Below are positions 8,301-16,546 of a DNA stretch of 64,000 nt, in pieces. The notes under the pieces were generated by a model that ran no database searches, was not told the origin of the DNA, and saw nothing but the letters and a program-made list of their open reading frames with translations. The stretch is from Denitrobacterium detoxificans (GTDB lineage Bacteria > Actinomycetota > Coriobacteriia > Coriobacteriales > Eggerthellaceae): contig NZ_CP011402.1 in the NCBI RefSeq assembly GCF_001643775.1, forward strand, positions 2,078,432 to 2,142,431. The letters are read 5' to 3'. Made by a program: the position numbers and the translations under genes. The stretch's first letter is position 1. Each line of letters starts with the position of its first letter.

Positions 8301-9767
8301 GGTAACAGCCTTCCGGAACGCTTCATCCGACAGCGGGGTAATGAAAAACTTGTTTGACGAGAAACGTACTACGGTATTGTCCTTGACGTACTCGTGGCGA
8401 TCGGGCTTGGAGTTCGAGAAAACAGCCCTGAACATGAAATAATAGTTGGTGTCAATTTCCCTGCCCTGAAGAAGAACGGTGAAATCGACCACATAACCCT
8501 TGTTGGTGGGAATAGAGAATTCGAAATCCCAGAACCTATCGGTTTTCTCCTCACACTTGTAATAGCTCCAGGAAGATTCACCAAGGGGGATGTAGACCTC
8601 TTTACTGCCATCCCAAGACTTAATGCGCGCACGCAATTTTGGCTTTTCGCAAAACGAGAAGCAGGGGCTCTTCAGATAGCCGCGAATCTTAAATATCCCA
8701 TCGCGAATCATGCTCTTCAGAACAACGATTTCGACCTTAGTACGGCTATACAGAGTCGAATTGTTCACGTTCAGAGAAAGCGTATTGCCATTTGTGGCGA
8801 AAATGAGCTCACCCTTATGCCCACGAGCGTAGAAATATGTCTTGCGGAAGCTATCCATCGTTGGATGGTCAACCAGGATGTCCGAATCAACCCTTGCAAG
8901 CAAGGCATCGATTCGATCGATAGCCTTCTGGAACTCCTCTCCCTCGTAGTGATAGGGGAAGAGCTTATTCGCATTAAGCTTCCATGCGATATCGCAAAGG
9001 TAAAGAGACTGGAGATACACAGGCACAGCGCCTTCATACTTCGCGAATTCGCTCTCCCAGAGCGCCATCGACGTCTCGAAGATGTTATACGCATACAAAG
9101 TGGTGCTCTGGATGCCGCCATCCTGCTGCTCGTAGCAATAGCATCCATGATTGGAGTAACCGATAGCCTGCTTTTCCAGAACGGTCTCGATGTTATACTT
9201 CAAATCTTCCTGAAAGCCCAAATTCTCGTCGAAATGGATGTTCTTCCCAGCTCCCCGGTTCTTATACACTGCCTCCAACCTGGTAATATGCGCATAAGCA
9301 TACGTTGTGTTACTTACGTCATACACACCCGAGGTAATGAGAACCCGGTATCGATAATGCGGCGAAGACTCTTTCCCGTTCTTGAACGTTCGAGAAGGGA
9401 ACGCGACCAAATCGACCACATCGTAGTTGCGATCAAAGAAGGCGACTGCCTTATTGAGCGTATCTTTCTTGAGATAGTCGTCACTGTCGACAAATGCGAG
9501 GTACTTGCCCGTAGCGACATCGATGCCGGCATTGCGAGCGGCAGAAACGCCCCTGTTTTCCTGATGGATGACCTTGATGTTGTCATGCTTGCGAGCAAGT
9601 TCGTCACACAACTCGCCGCTGCCGTCGGTAGAACCATCGTCAATCAGAATGACCTCGCAGAAGTTCTCCTTGCTGGATTGGTCCAAAATGGACGAAACGC
9701 AGCGAGACATCGAATCGACGCGGTTATAGATAGGTACGATTACGCTAATGACGACGGAACCTGCCAT
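5373..9767 (-). CDS. Three-domain glycopolymer synthase: GT2 - TagF-like - GT4
   Basis: This 1464-residue cytoplasmic or peripheral membrane enzyme joins three transferases. Residues 1-120 or so are a GT2 fold: SVIVPIYNRVDSMSRCVSSI, then LIDDGSTDGS and the DxD motif FVDSDDYL. Residues about 500-880 resemble CDP-glycerol glycerophosphotransferases (TagF): YLQHGVLHAHQPWKY, FAPSWRSY and FITDYSSYRFDF. Residues about 1150-1360 form a GT4 C-lobe: AVFIGRFSPEKQP, a glycine-rich EMYGSG, and SIMASKCEGLPLALGESLSHG with the E-x7-E motif. The ATG start has an AAGGATG Shine-Dalgarno sequence. It likely builds a poly(glycerol- or ribitol-phosphate)/sugar polymer linked to the wall or membrane. The flanking acyltransferases and UDP-GlcNAc 2-epimerase agree with this. 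The exact repeat unit is unknown. Confidence 0.9.
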   Translation of the reverse strand: MAGSVVISVIVPIYNRVDSMSRCVSSILDQSSKENFCEVILIDDGSTDGSGELCDELARKHDNIKVIHQENRGVSAARNAGIDVATGKYLAFVDSDDYLKKDTLNKAVAFFDRNYDVVDLVAFPSRTFKNGKESSPHYRYRVLITSGVYDVSNTTYAYAHITRLEAVYKNRGAGKNIHFDENLGFQEDLKYNIETVLEKQAIGYSNHGCYCYEQQDGGIQSTTLYAYNIFETSMALWESEFAKYEGAVPVYLQSLYLCDIAWKLNANKLFPYHYEGEEFQKAIDRIDALLARVDSDILVDHPTMDSFRKTYFYARGHKGELIFATNGNTLSLNVNNSTLYSRTKVEIVVLKSMIRDGIFKIRGYLKSPCFSFCEKPKLRARIKSWDGSKEVYIPLGESSWSYYKCEEKTDRFWDFEFSIPTNKGYVVDFTVLLQGREIDTNYYFMFRAVFSNSKPDRHEYVKDNTVVRFSSNKFFITPLSDEAFRKAVTAIDDSLEKKRSKQWFMRKLVRRYRAQGKRVWLYHDCHGVEKNNAYFQFQHDWDKNDGIERYYVVNDDIATRKHLFTKNQLSHVIPFRGRKHKLLFLLAEKILTAYVEQANYMAFGQSMYRRYADLFNAEIVYLQHGVLHAHQPWKYSMDRLLIDKEVVSTSFEVSNLINVYGFKKNELIASGMPRYDTMDLSATPERKILFAPSWRSYVVKQKKDGQWEPTVKAFKASEFYKEIEAFLNSERLNDLLERYDYTLDVKLHPILQELYGDMLESKFERIRSAAESVDETSYKVFITDYSSYRFDFVYLQRAIMYFFPDYMQFKSGMCTYRETDLPLDGTFGKCLLSADDAVTELGEILARDGEPEAVYADQMKDFFLHRDLHNCDRIYNAVLTGNPVPLALDKPFPDCEYVFLWGELQSRAGGMTRAMLDRACMLVREGCSVTVLLGALGKKQLGNVKYWAENAYPEITGIKFVAIEDYFGEKLSDGEGNLPVINEADYYSIDEYEGSVRVARTNYLPNTDKVYFEHFYSPSRFNYMSLKYCDAKGPDKDPSVILKRQSDGNEEALRNRSVLREKFYSGYVNDLSAKDVVVFHDPMLDTEPGFRYIDESDKNVYRIAISHGVGYGGERNWYSSINPRMTNNIEKLPVEVDGMVFLTEAAKRQAEKRLGKRTIFHVVPNVFTKSPRVSPGSRNTKRAVFIGRFSPEKQPAAIVRAFGRAEKRVPGIHLEMYGSGALRDETAELVKKLGYSHCISVMSYVDNPGEVYDNAALSIMASKCEGLPLALGESLSHGCPAISYDIKFGPSDFIKNGKNGFLVPANNEDALVDQIVFYFKNVKDLLPHFSWFAYESMSAFSYHSYRSKWIHCIESVIEDKMRFNRMTSMSFADEGSLRDMSTVTIRGTLSVEGTFPNGEIANESVYLRAYNADRTDYEIVSLDHSIVGGLNVAVFDKVKVPVTTRNLSICFECENSFKELALDL

Positions 9768-9876
9768 CAGGCATCCTTTCTAATGCACATTGCTCTCCCC
9801 TAGGCCACGAATGCAGCAGTTAATAATTATACCGCTGCATTCGGACGTCCTGGAAAAAGAGCGGCTAAAGCGCCCT

Positions 9877-10060
9877 TTACACCCTCACAATGGCATCAAC
9901 CAGGGTGCGAGCGGCGTCGGATGCGGGGTTCTCGAACACGCGAGAGGTAGGACCCTCTTCCGCGATGCGACCCGCCTCCATCACGTACACGCGCGAGCAC
10001 AGCTCGCGCACGAGGGCCAGGTCGTGGCTGACAAGAAAGCGCTCATCAAGGAATAGCCCA
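9877..10060 (-). pseudogene. Tail of an oligopeptide-type ABC transporter ATPase
   Basis: The minus strand encodes, without a start codon, FLVSHDLALVRELCSRVYVM followed by EAGRIAEEGPTSRVFENP and a stop at 9877-9879. SHDLALVR is the switch (H-loop) region, and the following segment is typical of OppF/DppF ATPases. Walker A, the signature motif and Walker B are missing, so this is a gene remnant of about 60 codons wedged between the epimerase and the large transferase. The frame is still open, which suggests recent loss. Confidence 0.6.
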
Positions 10061-10074
10061 GCTACCCGAAACCA

Positions 10075-11169
10075 TCAGTCCCCCAGCAACGCTTCAACGA
10101 TACGCTCGCATGCATGCCCATCACCATAGGGGTTGGATGCATGCGCCATCTTATCGTATTCATCTCGGTTCGTCAGAAGCAGCTTCGCCTGTTCAAACAG
10201 CACTTCCTCGTCCGTCCCAACAAGCTTGAGCGTACCTGCGGCCACGCCCTCGGGACGCTCGGTCGTATCCCTCATGACAAGCACGGGCTTACCCAAAGAG
10301 GGAGCTTCCTCTTGGATTCCGCCACTGTCGGTGAAGACAACATAGCTACGCGCAAGGAAGTTATGAAAATCGAGCGCGTCGAGCGGGTCGATAAGGTGAA
10401 TCCTATCGCTATCACCCAGCTCCTCACTTGCGATCGCGCGCACTACGGGGTTCAGATGAACGGGATAGATTACCTTTACGTCCTCGAACTCATCGACGAT
10501 GCGCCTGATCGCACGGAACAAATGGTGCATGGGTTCGCCAAGATTTTCCCGCCTATGCGCAGTAACGAGAACGAGTCGCGAATCGGAAGCCCAATCCAAT
10601 TCCGGGTGGGAATAATCATCGCGCACGGTGGTCTTAAGCGCGTCGATTCCCGTATTACCCGTTACATAGATCTTCTCTTCAGGCTTACCCTCGGACAGCA
10701 AATTATGCTTGGACTTTTCGGTAGGAGCGAAATAGTATTCGCAAAGCAAATCCACCGCCTGGCGATTGAATTCCTCAGGGAATGGAGAATACAGGTTATT
10801 AGTTCGAAGCCCCGCCTCCACGTGGCCAAGGGGAATCTGCTCGTAAAACGCAGCTACCGCAGCAGCAAAACTCGTAGTTGTATCACCATGCACGAGCACG
10901 ATATCGGGGCGAACCTCCTGCAGCACATCCCGCATCTTCAGCAGCACGTTCGAGGTGATGTCATAAAGCGTCTGACGGCTCTTCATGATTGCCAAATCGT
11001 AGTCGGGCGTAATGTTGAACGTCTCGAGGACCTGATCGAGCATCTGGCGATGCTGACCGGTAACACACACAATGCCTTGGAGCGAAGGATGCTCGTTAAT
11101 AGCATTTACCAGGGGGCACATCTTGATTGCCTCCGGACGCGTTCCGAACACAATGAGTACTTTTTTCAT
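10075..11169 (-). CDS. wecB: UDP-N-acetylglucosamine 2-epimerase (non-hydrolysing)
   Basis: This 364-residue cytosolic enzyme interconverts UDP-GlcNAc and UDP-ManNAc, the precursor of linkage units and ManNAc-containing surface polymers. Family motifs appear in order: FGTRPEAIKMCPL (residues 8-20), HGDTTTSF, HVEAGLRT, VTAHRREN and FTDSGGIQEEAPSLGKPVL. The length is normal for WecB/MnaA. AAGGGG precedes the ATG at a good distance. It lies upstream of the three-domain polymer synthase on the same strand, separated only by an ABC-ATPase remnant. Supplying UDP-ManNAc to that pathway is the natural reading. Confidence 0.95.
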   Translation of the reverse strand: MKKVLIVFGTRPEAIKMCPLVNAINEHPSLQGIVCVTGQHRQMLDQVLETFNITPDYDLAIMKSRQTLYDITSNVLLKMRDVLQEVRPDIVLVHGDTTTSFAAAVAAFYEQIPLGHVEAGLRTNNLYSPFPEEFNRQAVDLLCEYYFAPTEKSKHNLLSEGKPEEKIYVTGNTGIDALKTTVRDDYSHPELDWASDSRLVLVTAHRRENLGEPMHHLFRAIRRIVDEFEDVKVIYPVHLNPVVRAIASEELGDSDRIHLIDPLDALDFHNFLARSYVVFTDSGGIQEEAPSLGKPVLVMRDTTERPEGVAAGTLKLVGTDEEVLFEQAKLLLTNRDEYDKMAHASNPYGDGHACERIVEALLGD

Positions 11170-11252
11170 ACGATTCCCCTTGGCAGAAAACTAGACGCGA
11201 ATTCCCAGCCGCGCCCACACGACAGCCCAATAAACCGCTCGCGCACCCACGC

Positions 11253-12878
11253 TCATTTCAGGTACGGCCGGATCTTCACGAACACGTATACGGCAAGCCC
11301 CACACCCACTACCAGGCCCAGCCCGCCAAACAAGGGCACGCCACCCAGCGTAACGGCACTCGAGCTTGCGCCCAGGATGCACGCGCCAATGACCAGGCCC
11401 ATGGCAATAAGCGCAATGGCCACGAGCCCCGCCGCAGCGCGGATATCGCGCGAGAACTCCTCGTTGCTGGAAAGCTCCATGCCTATCTTCACATGGCCCT
11501 TCTGCACCATGTCGAGTGTCTGCTCGGCCTTCGCCGGCAGCGTAACGAGAGCTGCGGCACTATCAACCGCCTGTCCCACGAATTTCTTCGCCATGCGCTC
11601 CATGCCACCTGCGTCAAAGCCCGACCTCAGGTATTCAACCAGCACGTTCATGATGTTCAGACGCGGCGATATCAGACGAATCGTGCCCTCCAGCGTAACC
11701 AGGCCGCGACCCAGGCTCGTAAGGAACGGGTCGATGTCCATGCCCTGGTTTTCCAGCGTGCCGGTAATGGAGGCCATAAGCTGGCTCGTATCGAATTCTT
11801 CCAGGTCAACGTCAATGAACTGCTCGACCACGCCCTCGCACGCTTCCAGCAGCTTCGCATGGTCGAGCGCCCCCGTGGGCGTTGCCACCTTCAGCACCGA
11901 ACGCTTCAGGCTATAGGCATCGCCCTTCACGAGCGCCAAAATCAATTCCTTAATCGTGTCGCGTTGCGTAGACGTGATCGTACCCATCATGCCAAAGTCG
12001 ATCCACTCGATGCCGCCATCATCCATGACCATGATGTTGCCGGCATGCGGATCGGCATGGTAGAAGCCATCTTCCATGATCTGCTGCATATAGTTATGCG
12101 CAATGAGATAGGCCAGTTCGTCGCGCTCGTCGTCGGTCTTGCCCATATCGTCGATCTGCTCGACAGGCGGCGCTTCCACGAAGTCCTCGGTAAGGATGGA
12201 GCTCGTCGAAAACTCGCGATAGCACTTGGGGCTGCTCACGCCTTCGCGCGGTTCGTTATTGCGATAGAAGCGGTCGAGATTCGACTCCTCGTTGGCGAAG
12301 TCGAGCTCCTCCATCGAGGTCTTCACCAGCTCGGCAACGAGTTCCTTCAGCGAAAGCCCACCCTTGCCCTTGCTCACCAAATCCAGAATCTCTACGATGC
12401 GTTCCATGATGGCCAGGTCATTGGTAACCGTCTCCACCACGCCAGGGCGTTGCACCTTCACGGCAACAACCTCGCCGCCCGGCAGCTGCGCCTTATGCAC
12501 CTGCGCGATGGACGCCGAACCAAGGGGCTCCTCATCGAAGCAACCGAACAGCTCGTCGAGGGGCTTGCCGAACTCGCTTTCGATCTGCTCTTTCACAACG
12601 GAGAATTCAAGCGGCCGGGCATTCGTGCGCAACGCCCCCAGCGCCTCGCAATACTCTGGCGGCAGCATATCGGGATGCGTAGACGCGATTTGCCCCAGCT
12701 TCACGAACGTCGTTCCCAGGTCCTGGATAAGCTCGACCGTCATTTCGGGAGTAAGGCCGTCTTTCAGGTCGTACTTTCTTACGATGCCGAGGATTTCCTT
12801 GAAGCGCGCCTGGTTGGCGGCCCGCTCCTCTTTCGAGCTCTTGCGAGCCCTCTTCAACGAAAGACCGAAATTCGCCAT
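11253..12878 (-). CDS. ABC1/UbiB-family atypical kinase, membrane-anchored
   Basis: The protein has 541 residues with the hallmarks of the ADCK/UbiB family. KLGQ in TTFVKLGQIAS (about residue 60) is the KxGQ motif. GSASIAQVHKA replaces the glycine-rich loop, AVKVQRPG holds the ATP lysine, HADPHAGN is the catalytic loop and IDFGMM is the metal-binding DFG. Two C-terminal transmembrane helices end the protein. ATG 12878 (MANFGLSLKRA) has AGGGGG six bases upstream; longer starts are unsupported. In proteobacteria UbiB supports ubiquinone synthesis, but no quinone genes lie nearby and the substrate here is unknown. It is monocistronic and divergent from the next surface-protein gene. Confidence 0.9.
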   Translation of the reverse strand: MANFGLSLKRARKSSKEERAANQARFKEILGIVRKYDLKDGLTPEMTVELIQDLGTTFVKLGQIASTHPDMLPPEYCEALGALRTNARPLEFSVVKEQIESEFGKPLDELFGCFDEEPLGSASIAQVHKAQLPGGEVVAVKVQRPGVVETVTNDLAIMERIVEILDLVSKGKGGLSLKELVAELVKTSMEELDFANEESNLDRFYRNNEPREGVSSPKCYREFSTSSILTEDFVEAPPVEQIDDMGKTDDERDELAYLIAHNYMQQIMEDGFYHADPHAGNIMVMDDGGIEWIDFGMMGTITSTQRDTIKELILALVKGDAYSLKRSVLKVATPTGALDHAKLLEACEGVVEQFIDVDLEEFDTSQLMASITGTLENQGMDIDPFLTSLGRGLVTLEGTIRLISPRLNIMNVLVEYLRSGFDAGGMERMAKKFVGQAVDSAAALVTLPAKAEQTLDMVQKGHVKIGMELSSNEEFSRDIRAAAGLVAIALIAMGLVIGACILGASSSAVTLGGVPLFGGLGLVVGVGLAVYVFVKIRPYLK

Positions 12879-13385
12879 CCACATCCCCCTTCGCTTGCCA
12901 GTCCTAAACCCCTGCAACCGACCATGCGTCGTTAACGGCCCCGCACGGCGGGAACCCATCACATGAATAAGAGTATAGTCGTGCCATTTCCCTCAAACGC
13001 GCAGCGTTACCGCAGCGAAAACGAAGAATGCCCCGCAGCCTGTGCGATAGCTGCGGGGCGATGCAAGGTATCAGCGGAAGGAGGGAAGGAAGGGAGGTGT
13101 GGGAGGGAACCTTCCGTTGATGTGAGTACAGTATGCCTACCAGCCCTTAAACCATCCTGAAAGCCCCGTGACGCATCCGTAACGTGCAATGACGTGGCCG
13201 ATCGAGACGCAGGGGCATGCGCGACGAATGCCCACCCATCCCGCGCGTTCGTAACGACGTGGCGCGGCCAACAAACCGCCAACGCATACGCTCATTGAGA
13301 TACGTGCGATAGCAAAATATGCGAGAATATGAGGGTTGGAAAACACCGCACGACAACCGTGCGGCTTTCGGGATTGGGGGTCCCC
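12879..13385. other. Divergent intergenic region with a hairpin and a promoter candidate
   Basis: The region lies between the divergent UbiB-like and surface-protein genes. A 9-bp stem (CCCCGCAGC at 13031-13039 with its complement at 13050-13058) is followed by an A/G-rich tract (GGAAGGAGGGAAGGAAGGG). A promoter candidate for the surface-protein gene is TTGAGA (13295-13300), a 17-base spacer and TATGCG (13318-13323). No gene of useful length is present on either strand. Confidence 0.45.
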
Positions 13386-16121
13386 ATGGCCAACGCTCGC
13401 ATTCGCATCACGCTTCTAGCGCTGGGCGCAGCGCTTGCACTCGCATGCGCCTTTCTCCTGCCCGCGCCAGCCTGGGCGGCCACCACGTTTACAGTCACTT
13501 ACACCAACGCCGACAGCACGCCGCACTCCCCCACGGTTATAGACCCCACCAACGTACTCGACGGCGACGCCGTTGCGGGAACGCCCCTTGCGGCAACGCT
13601 AACGACCTGGGGCGCCACGGGCCAAACCACGTGGTACGTCGTAGAGGCCATGACAAGCATCACCATTTCCGAGCGCATTGAAACCGCAGGTGACGTACGC
13701 CTGGTGCTACTTGACGGAAGCACGCTTACGGCGCAAAACGGCATCGCGGTAAACGAAAACGCTAGCCTGACGATATACGGCCAGGGCAACGGCACGGGCA
13801 AGCTCGTTTCCACCTACGACGCCGTACAGAGCGGCGCGGCCATCGGCAGCGACACCAGCCATGCGCCCGGCGCGATTTCCCTGCTGGGAGGCATGATTCA
13901 CGCTAGCACGGGAGTGGCGGGCGGCGCGGCCATCGGCGGCGGGTACGAATGCGCGGGCAACATCGTGACCATCGCACGCGGCACCGTACTTGCAGAAACG
14001 GGCGCCCTAGGCGGCGCCGGCATAGGTGCGGGCTCAGGATCTTCCGACGGAGGCTCGCTCGTAATTACCGGCGGCAACGTACAGATTACTACTACCAACG
14101 CACAGGTAACCAACGGCACAGACAATGGAGGCTTGAGAATTACCAAGCAAGATTACCCAACCTCAACCGACTATTACGCCACGAGCACGCGCTTCACGTA
14201 TTACGACACGGCGGGGTCGAACTCCTTCAATGGCGCCTACGTTGCGTGGATCCCCGCTTGCGCGGTCGCCTTCGACAGCAACGGCGGGTCGGGCACCATG
14301 CCCACGCAGCCCTTTGCCAAGGACGCTGCGCGCAACCTCACGCCCTGCGCTTTCACGTGCACGGGCTATGCATTCGCCGGTTGGAGCGATAGCCGCACCG
14401 CCACGCTACCCACCTACCTGGACGGCGCTAGCTTCTCCACCAACACCGATACAACACTCTATGCCGTCTGGAATCGCATCATCGACGAACCTACGCCCGT
14501 CCAGGGACTCGTCTACAACGGGCAGCCCCAGATTGGCGTCAGCACCAACGCGCGCTACGTCCTCTCCAACGCCTCCGCCACGAATGCAGGCGAGTACACC
14601 GCAACGGCCACGCCCGCTCCAGGCTACTGCTGGAGCGACGGAAGCACCGAAGCACGTGAAATCGCCTGGTCAATCGCTCCTGCGCCTCTTACCGTGCTAG
14701 GAGCGCAGGCCACGGGGCGCGTATACGAAGAGGGCAATACCACGGTCACTATTTCCGGAGGCACGCTTGACGGCGTCATCGCGGGCGAAGCCGTGACGCT
14801 TGGGGGCGCGCCCTTAGGAACGATGACCAGCGATTCCGCGGGAACCAACAAGCCCATCACCGTAAGCGGCTACACGCTTGTGGGTGACAGCAGCATCTGC
14901 GCGAACTACGCGCTCCAGCAGCCCACCGACCTCGTCGTGAACATCGAGAAGGCACCCGTGGAATACACGGCCCCCATGCCTGCGCCCGACCTGGTATACA
15001 ACGGCACGAGCCAGGAGCTCGTCACCGCCGGCACCGTTACAGGGGGCACGATCACGTACTACCTCAACGACGTCATCCAAGAAGAGGCTCCTCGGGGAAT
15101 CGACGCCGGAAAATACAGCATCACCTGGATCATCACGAGCGATAGCAATCACACGACCGGCGCAAGCGGCGTCATCACGGGTTCCTTCGACGTTAACATT
15201 GCCCAGGCCACACCCGCCTTCGCGCTCAATGGCACGTCCGATCGAGCCTTCCCCAATGCATTCACCATTACGTTCAACGCCGACAGCGAGCCAAAGGTGA
15301 ACGTAAAGGGAGCCAAGTTCAGCGCCAACGTCGCCGATGGCAAGATTACCATCACGCCGCGGGAAACGGGCACCGCCACCGTCACGGTAGCTACGGCAAA
15401 GACCAAAAACTACGAGGCGAGCGCACACGTATTCACGCTCATTTCCACGACGGGAGAAATCCAGGTTACCGTGAACGCGCCCGCCCTTACGTATACCGGC
15501 TCGCCGCAGAGCCTGGGCAGCATCTCGACCATCCCCGCGAACGCCACCGTGAAATACGGAACCACCGCCGATGAATGCACGCTTTCGAGCGCGCCTTCGC
15601 GCACCGTAATTGGCACCTACACGACGTACTACACCGTAGAGGCGCCGTACTACACCACGAAAACGGGGTCATGGCAGACGACGATCAGCGCACCTGGCGG
15701 CGATACGCCTACGATTTCGCAGGCCATGTACCGCCTATACAACCCCAATGGCGGCGAGCACTTCTACACCGCCAGCGCCGAAGAGCGCGATGGGCTGCGC
15801 AAGCTGGGCTGGAAGTACGAGGGCATTGGTTGGAAGGCGCCCGTCTTCAGCAACACGCCCGTGTACCGCCTGTACAACCCCAACGGCGGCGACCACCACT
15901 ACACCTCCAGCGCCGAGGAGCGCGACTGGCTGCGAGGGCTGGGCTGGAAGTACGAGGGCATCGGCTGGTACTCCGACGACAACAAGACGACGCCGCTCTA
16001 CCGCCTGTACAACCCGAACGCCAAATCCGGATCGCACCATTACACGACGAGCGCGAGCGAACGCGATGGGCTGCGCAAGCTGGGCTGGCACTACGAGGGC
16101 ATCGGCTGGTACGGGCTGTAG
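13386..16121 (+). CDS. Secreted surface protein with InlB-type repeat and C-terminal triple repeat
   Basis: This is a protein of about 911 residues. ATG 13386 has GGGGGT five bases upstream and opens directly on a signal peptide (ITLLALGAALALACAFLLPA, cleavage near AWA-A). The N-terminal part is rich in G and T and looks like a right-handed beta or pectin-lyase-like fold. An InlB/Listeria-Bacteroides repeat follows (AVAFDSNGGSGTMPTQPF ... YAFAGWSD ... LYAVWN), then several MBG-like beta domains (PLTVLGAQATGRVYEEGN; LVYNGTSQELV). It ends with three copies of a roughly 45-residue module beginning YRLYNPNGGEHFYT, YRLYNPNGGDHHYT and YRLYNPNAKSGSHHYT. There is no LPXTG or membrane anchor, so the repeats probably bind the wall. 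Two proteins further right share this tail. Confidence 0.85.
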   Translation: MANARIRITLLALGAALALACAFLLPAPAWAATTFTVTYTNADSTPHSPTVIDPTNVLDGDAVAGTPLAATLTTWGATGQTTWYVVEAMTSITISERIETAGDVRLVLLDGSTLTAQNGIAVNENASLTIYGQGNGTGKLVSTYDAVQSGAAIGSDTSHAPGAISLLGGMIHASTGVAGGAAIGGGYECAGNIVTIARGTVLAETGALGGAGIGAGSGSSDGGSLVITGGNVQITTTNAQVTNGTDNGGLRITKQDYPTSTDYYATSTRFTYYDTAGSNSFNGAYVAWIPACAVAFDSNGGSGTMPTQPFAKDAARNLTPCAFTCTGYAFAGWSDSRTATLPTYLDGASFSTNTDTTLYAVWNRIIDEPTPVQGLVYNGQPQIGVSTNARYVLSNASATNAGEYTATATPAPGYCWSDGSTEAREIAWSIAPAPLTVLGAQATGRVYEEGNTTVTISGGTLDGVIAGEAVTLGGAPLGTMTSDSAGTNKPITVSGYTLVGDSSICANYALQQPTDLVVNIEKAPVEYTAPMPAPDLVYNGTSQELVTAGTVTGGTITYYLNDVIQEEAPRGIDAGKYSITWIITSDSNHTTGASGVITGSFDVNIAQATPAFALNGTSDRAFPNAFTITFNADSEPKVNVKGAKFSANVADGKITITPRETGTATVTVATAKTKNYEASAHVFTLISTTGEIQVTVNAPALTYTGSPQSLGSISTIPANATVKYGTTADECTLSSAPSRTVIGTYTTYYTVEAPYYTTKTGSWQTTISAPGGDTPTISQAMYRLYNPNGGEHFYTASAEERDGLRKLGWKYEGIGWKAPVFSNTPVYRLYNPNGGDHHYTSSAEERDWLRGLGWKYEGIGWYSDDNKTTPLYRLYNPNAKSGSHHYTTSASERDGLRKLGWHYEGIGWYGL

Positions 16122-16151
16122 CTCTTATCCCCCTCGGTCTATCCCGGGGCT

Positions 16152-16378
16152 GGCCCGCGTCCCCCTGCGGGGCACCGCTCCGCTGCTCGCGTGGCCTGGG
16201 CCCCTCACGGGCCCAGGCCTACGCTCGTGCACTGCGCTGCTTCATGCTTTTACTTCGCGCTGCTCGGGGTTGTCGCGGATTTGCGTGAGGCTTCGCCTCC
16301 CGCTCTCCGCGACAACCCCGAGCATAGCGCGTTTCTAGTTTGCTTTCAGAGTGCCCCGCAGGGGGACGCGGACCGGCC
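16152..16378 (-). repeat. Large multi-branched palindromic element, copy A
   Basis: The outer stem is a perfect 20-bp inverted repeat (16156-16175 and 16351-16370). Inside it are an 11-bp hairpin (16193-16203/16209-16219) and a 17-bp hairpin (16262-16278/16307-16323). The loop of the 17-bp hairpin is a 28-base core identical to that in copy B. The conserved junction GAGCAGCGGAGCG appears here in reverse complement. The element begins 31 bases after the stop of the surface protein, between convergent genes. No ORF of merit lies in it, and 16379-16546 shows nothing else convincing. Confidence 0.75.
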
Positions 16379-16546
16379 CAACAATTGGTGATTGCGCTAC
16401 AGCCCGTCCCATCCGTGCGGGACTTCTAGGTAAATCGGGAAAACAAAAAGCCGAAACAATCAGGTTCGATACACAAGGCCGCACAAATCAAAATGACGTA
16501 AATAGGCGGAAGGCACGGTTTGCTCGCACTCGATGATACTTGTCTG

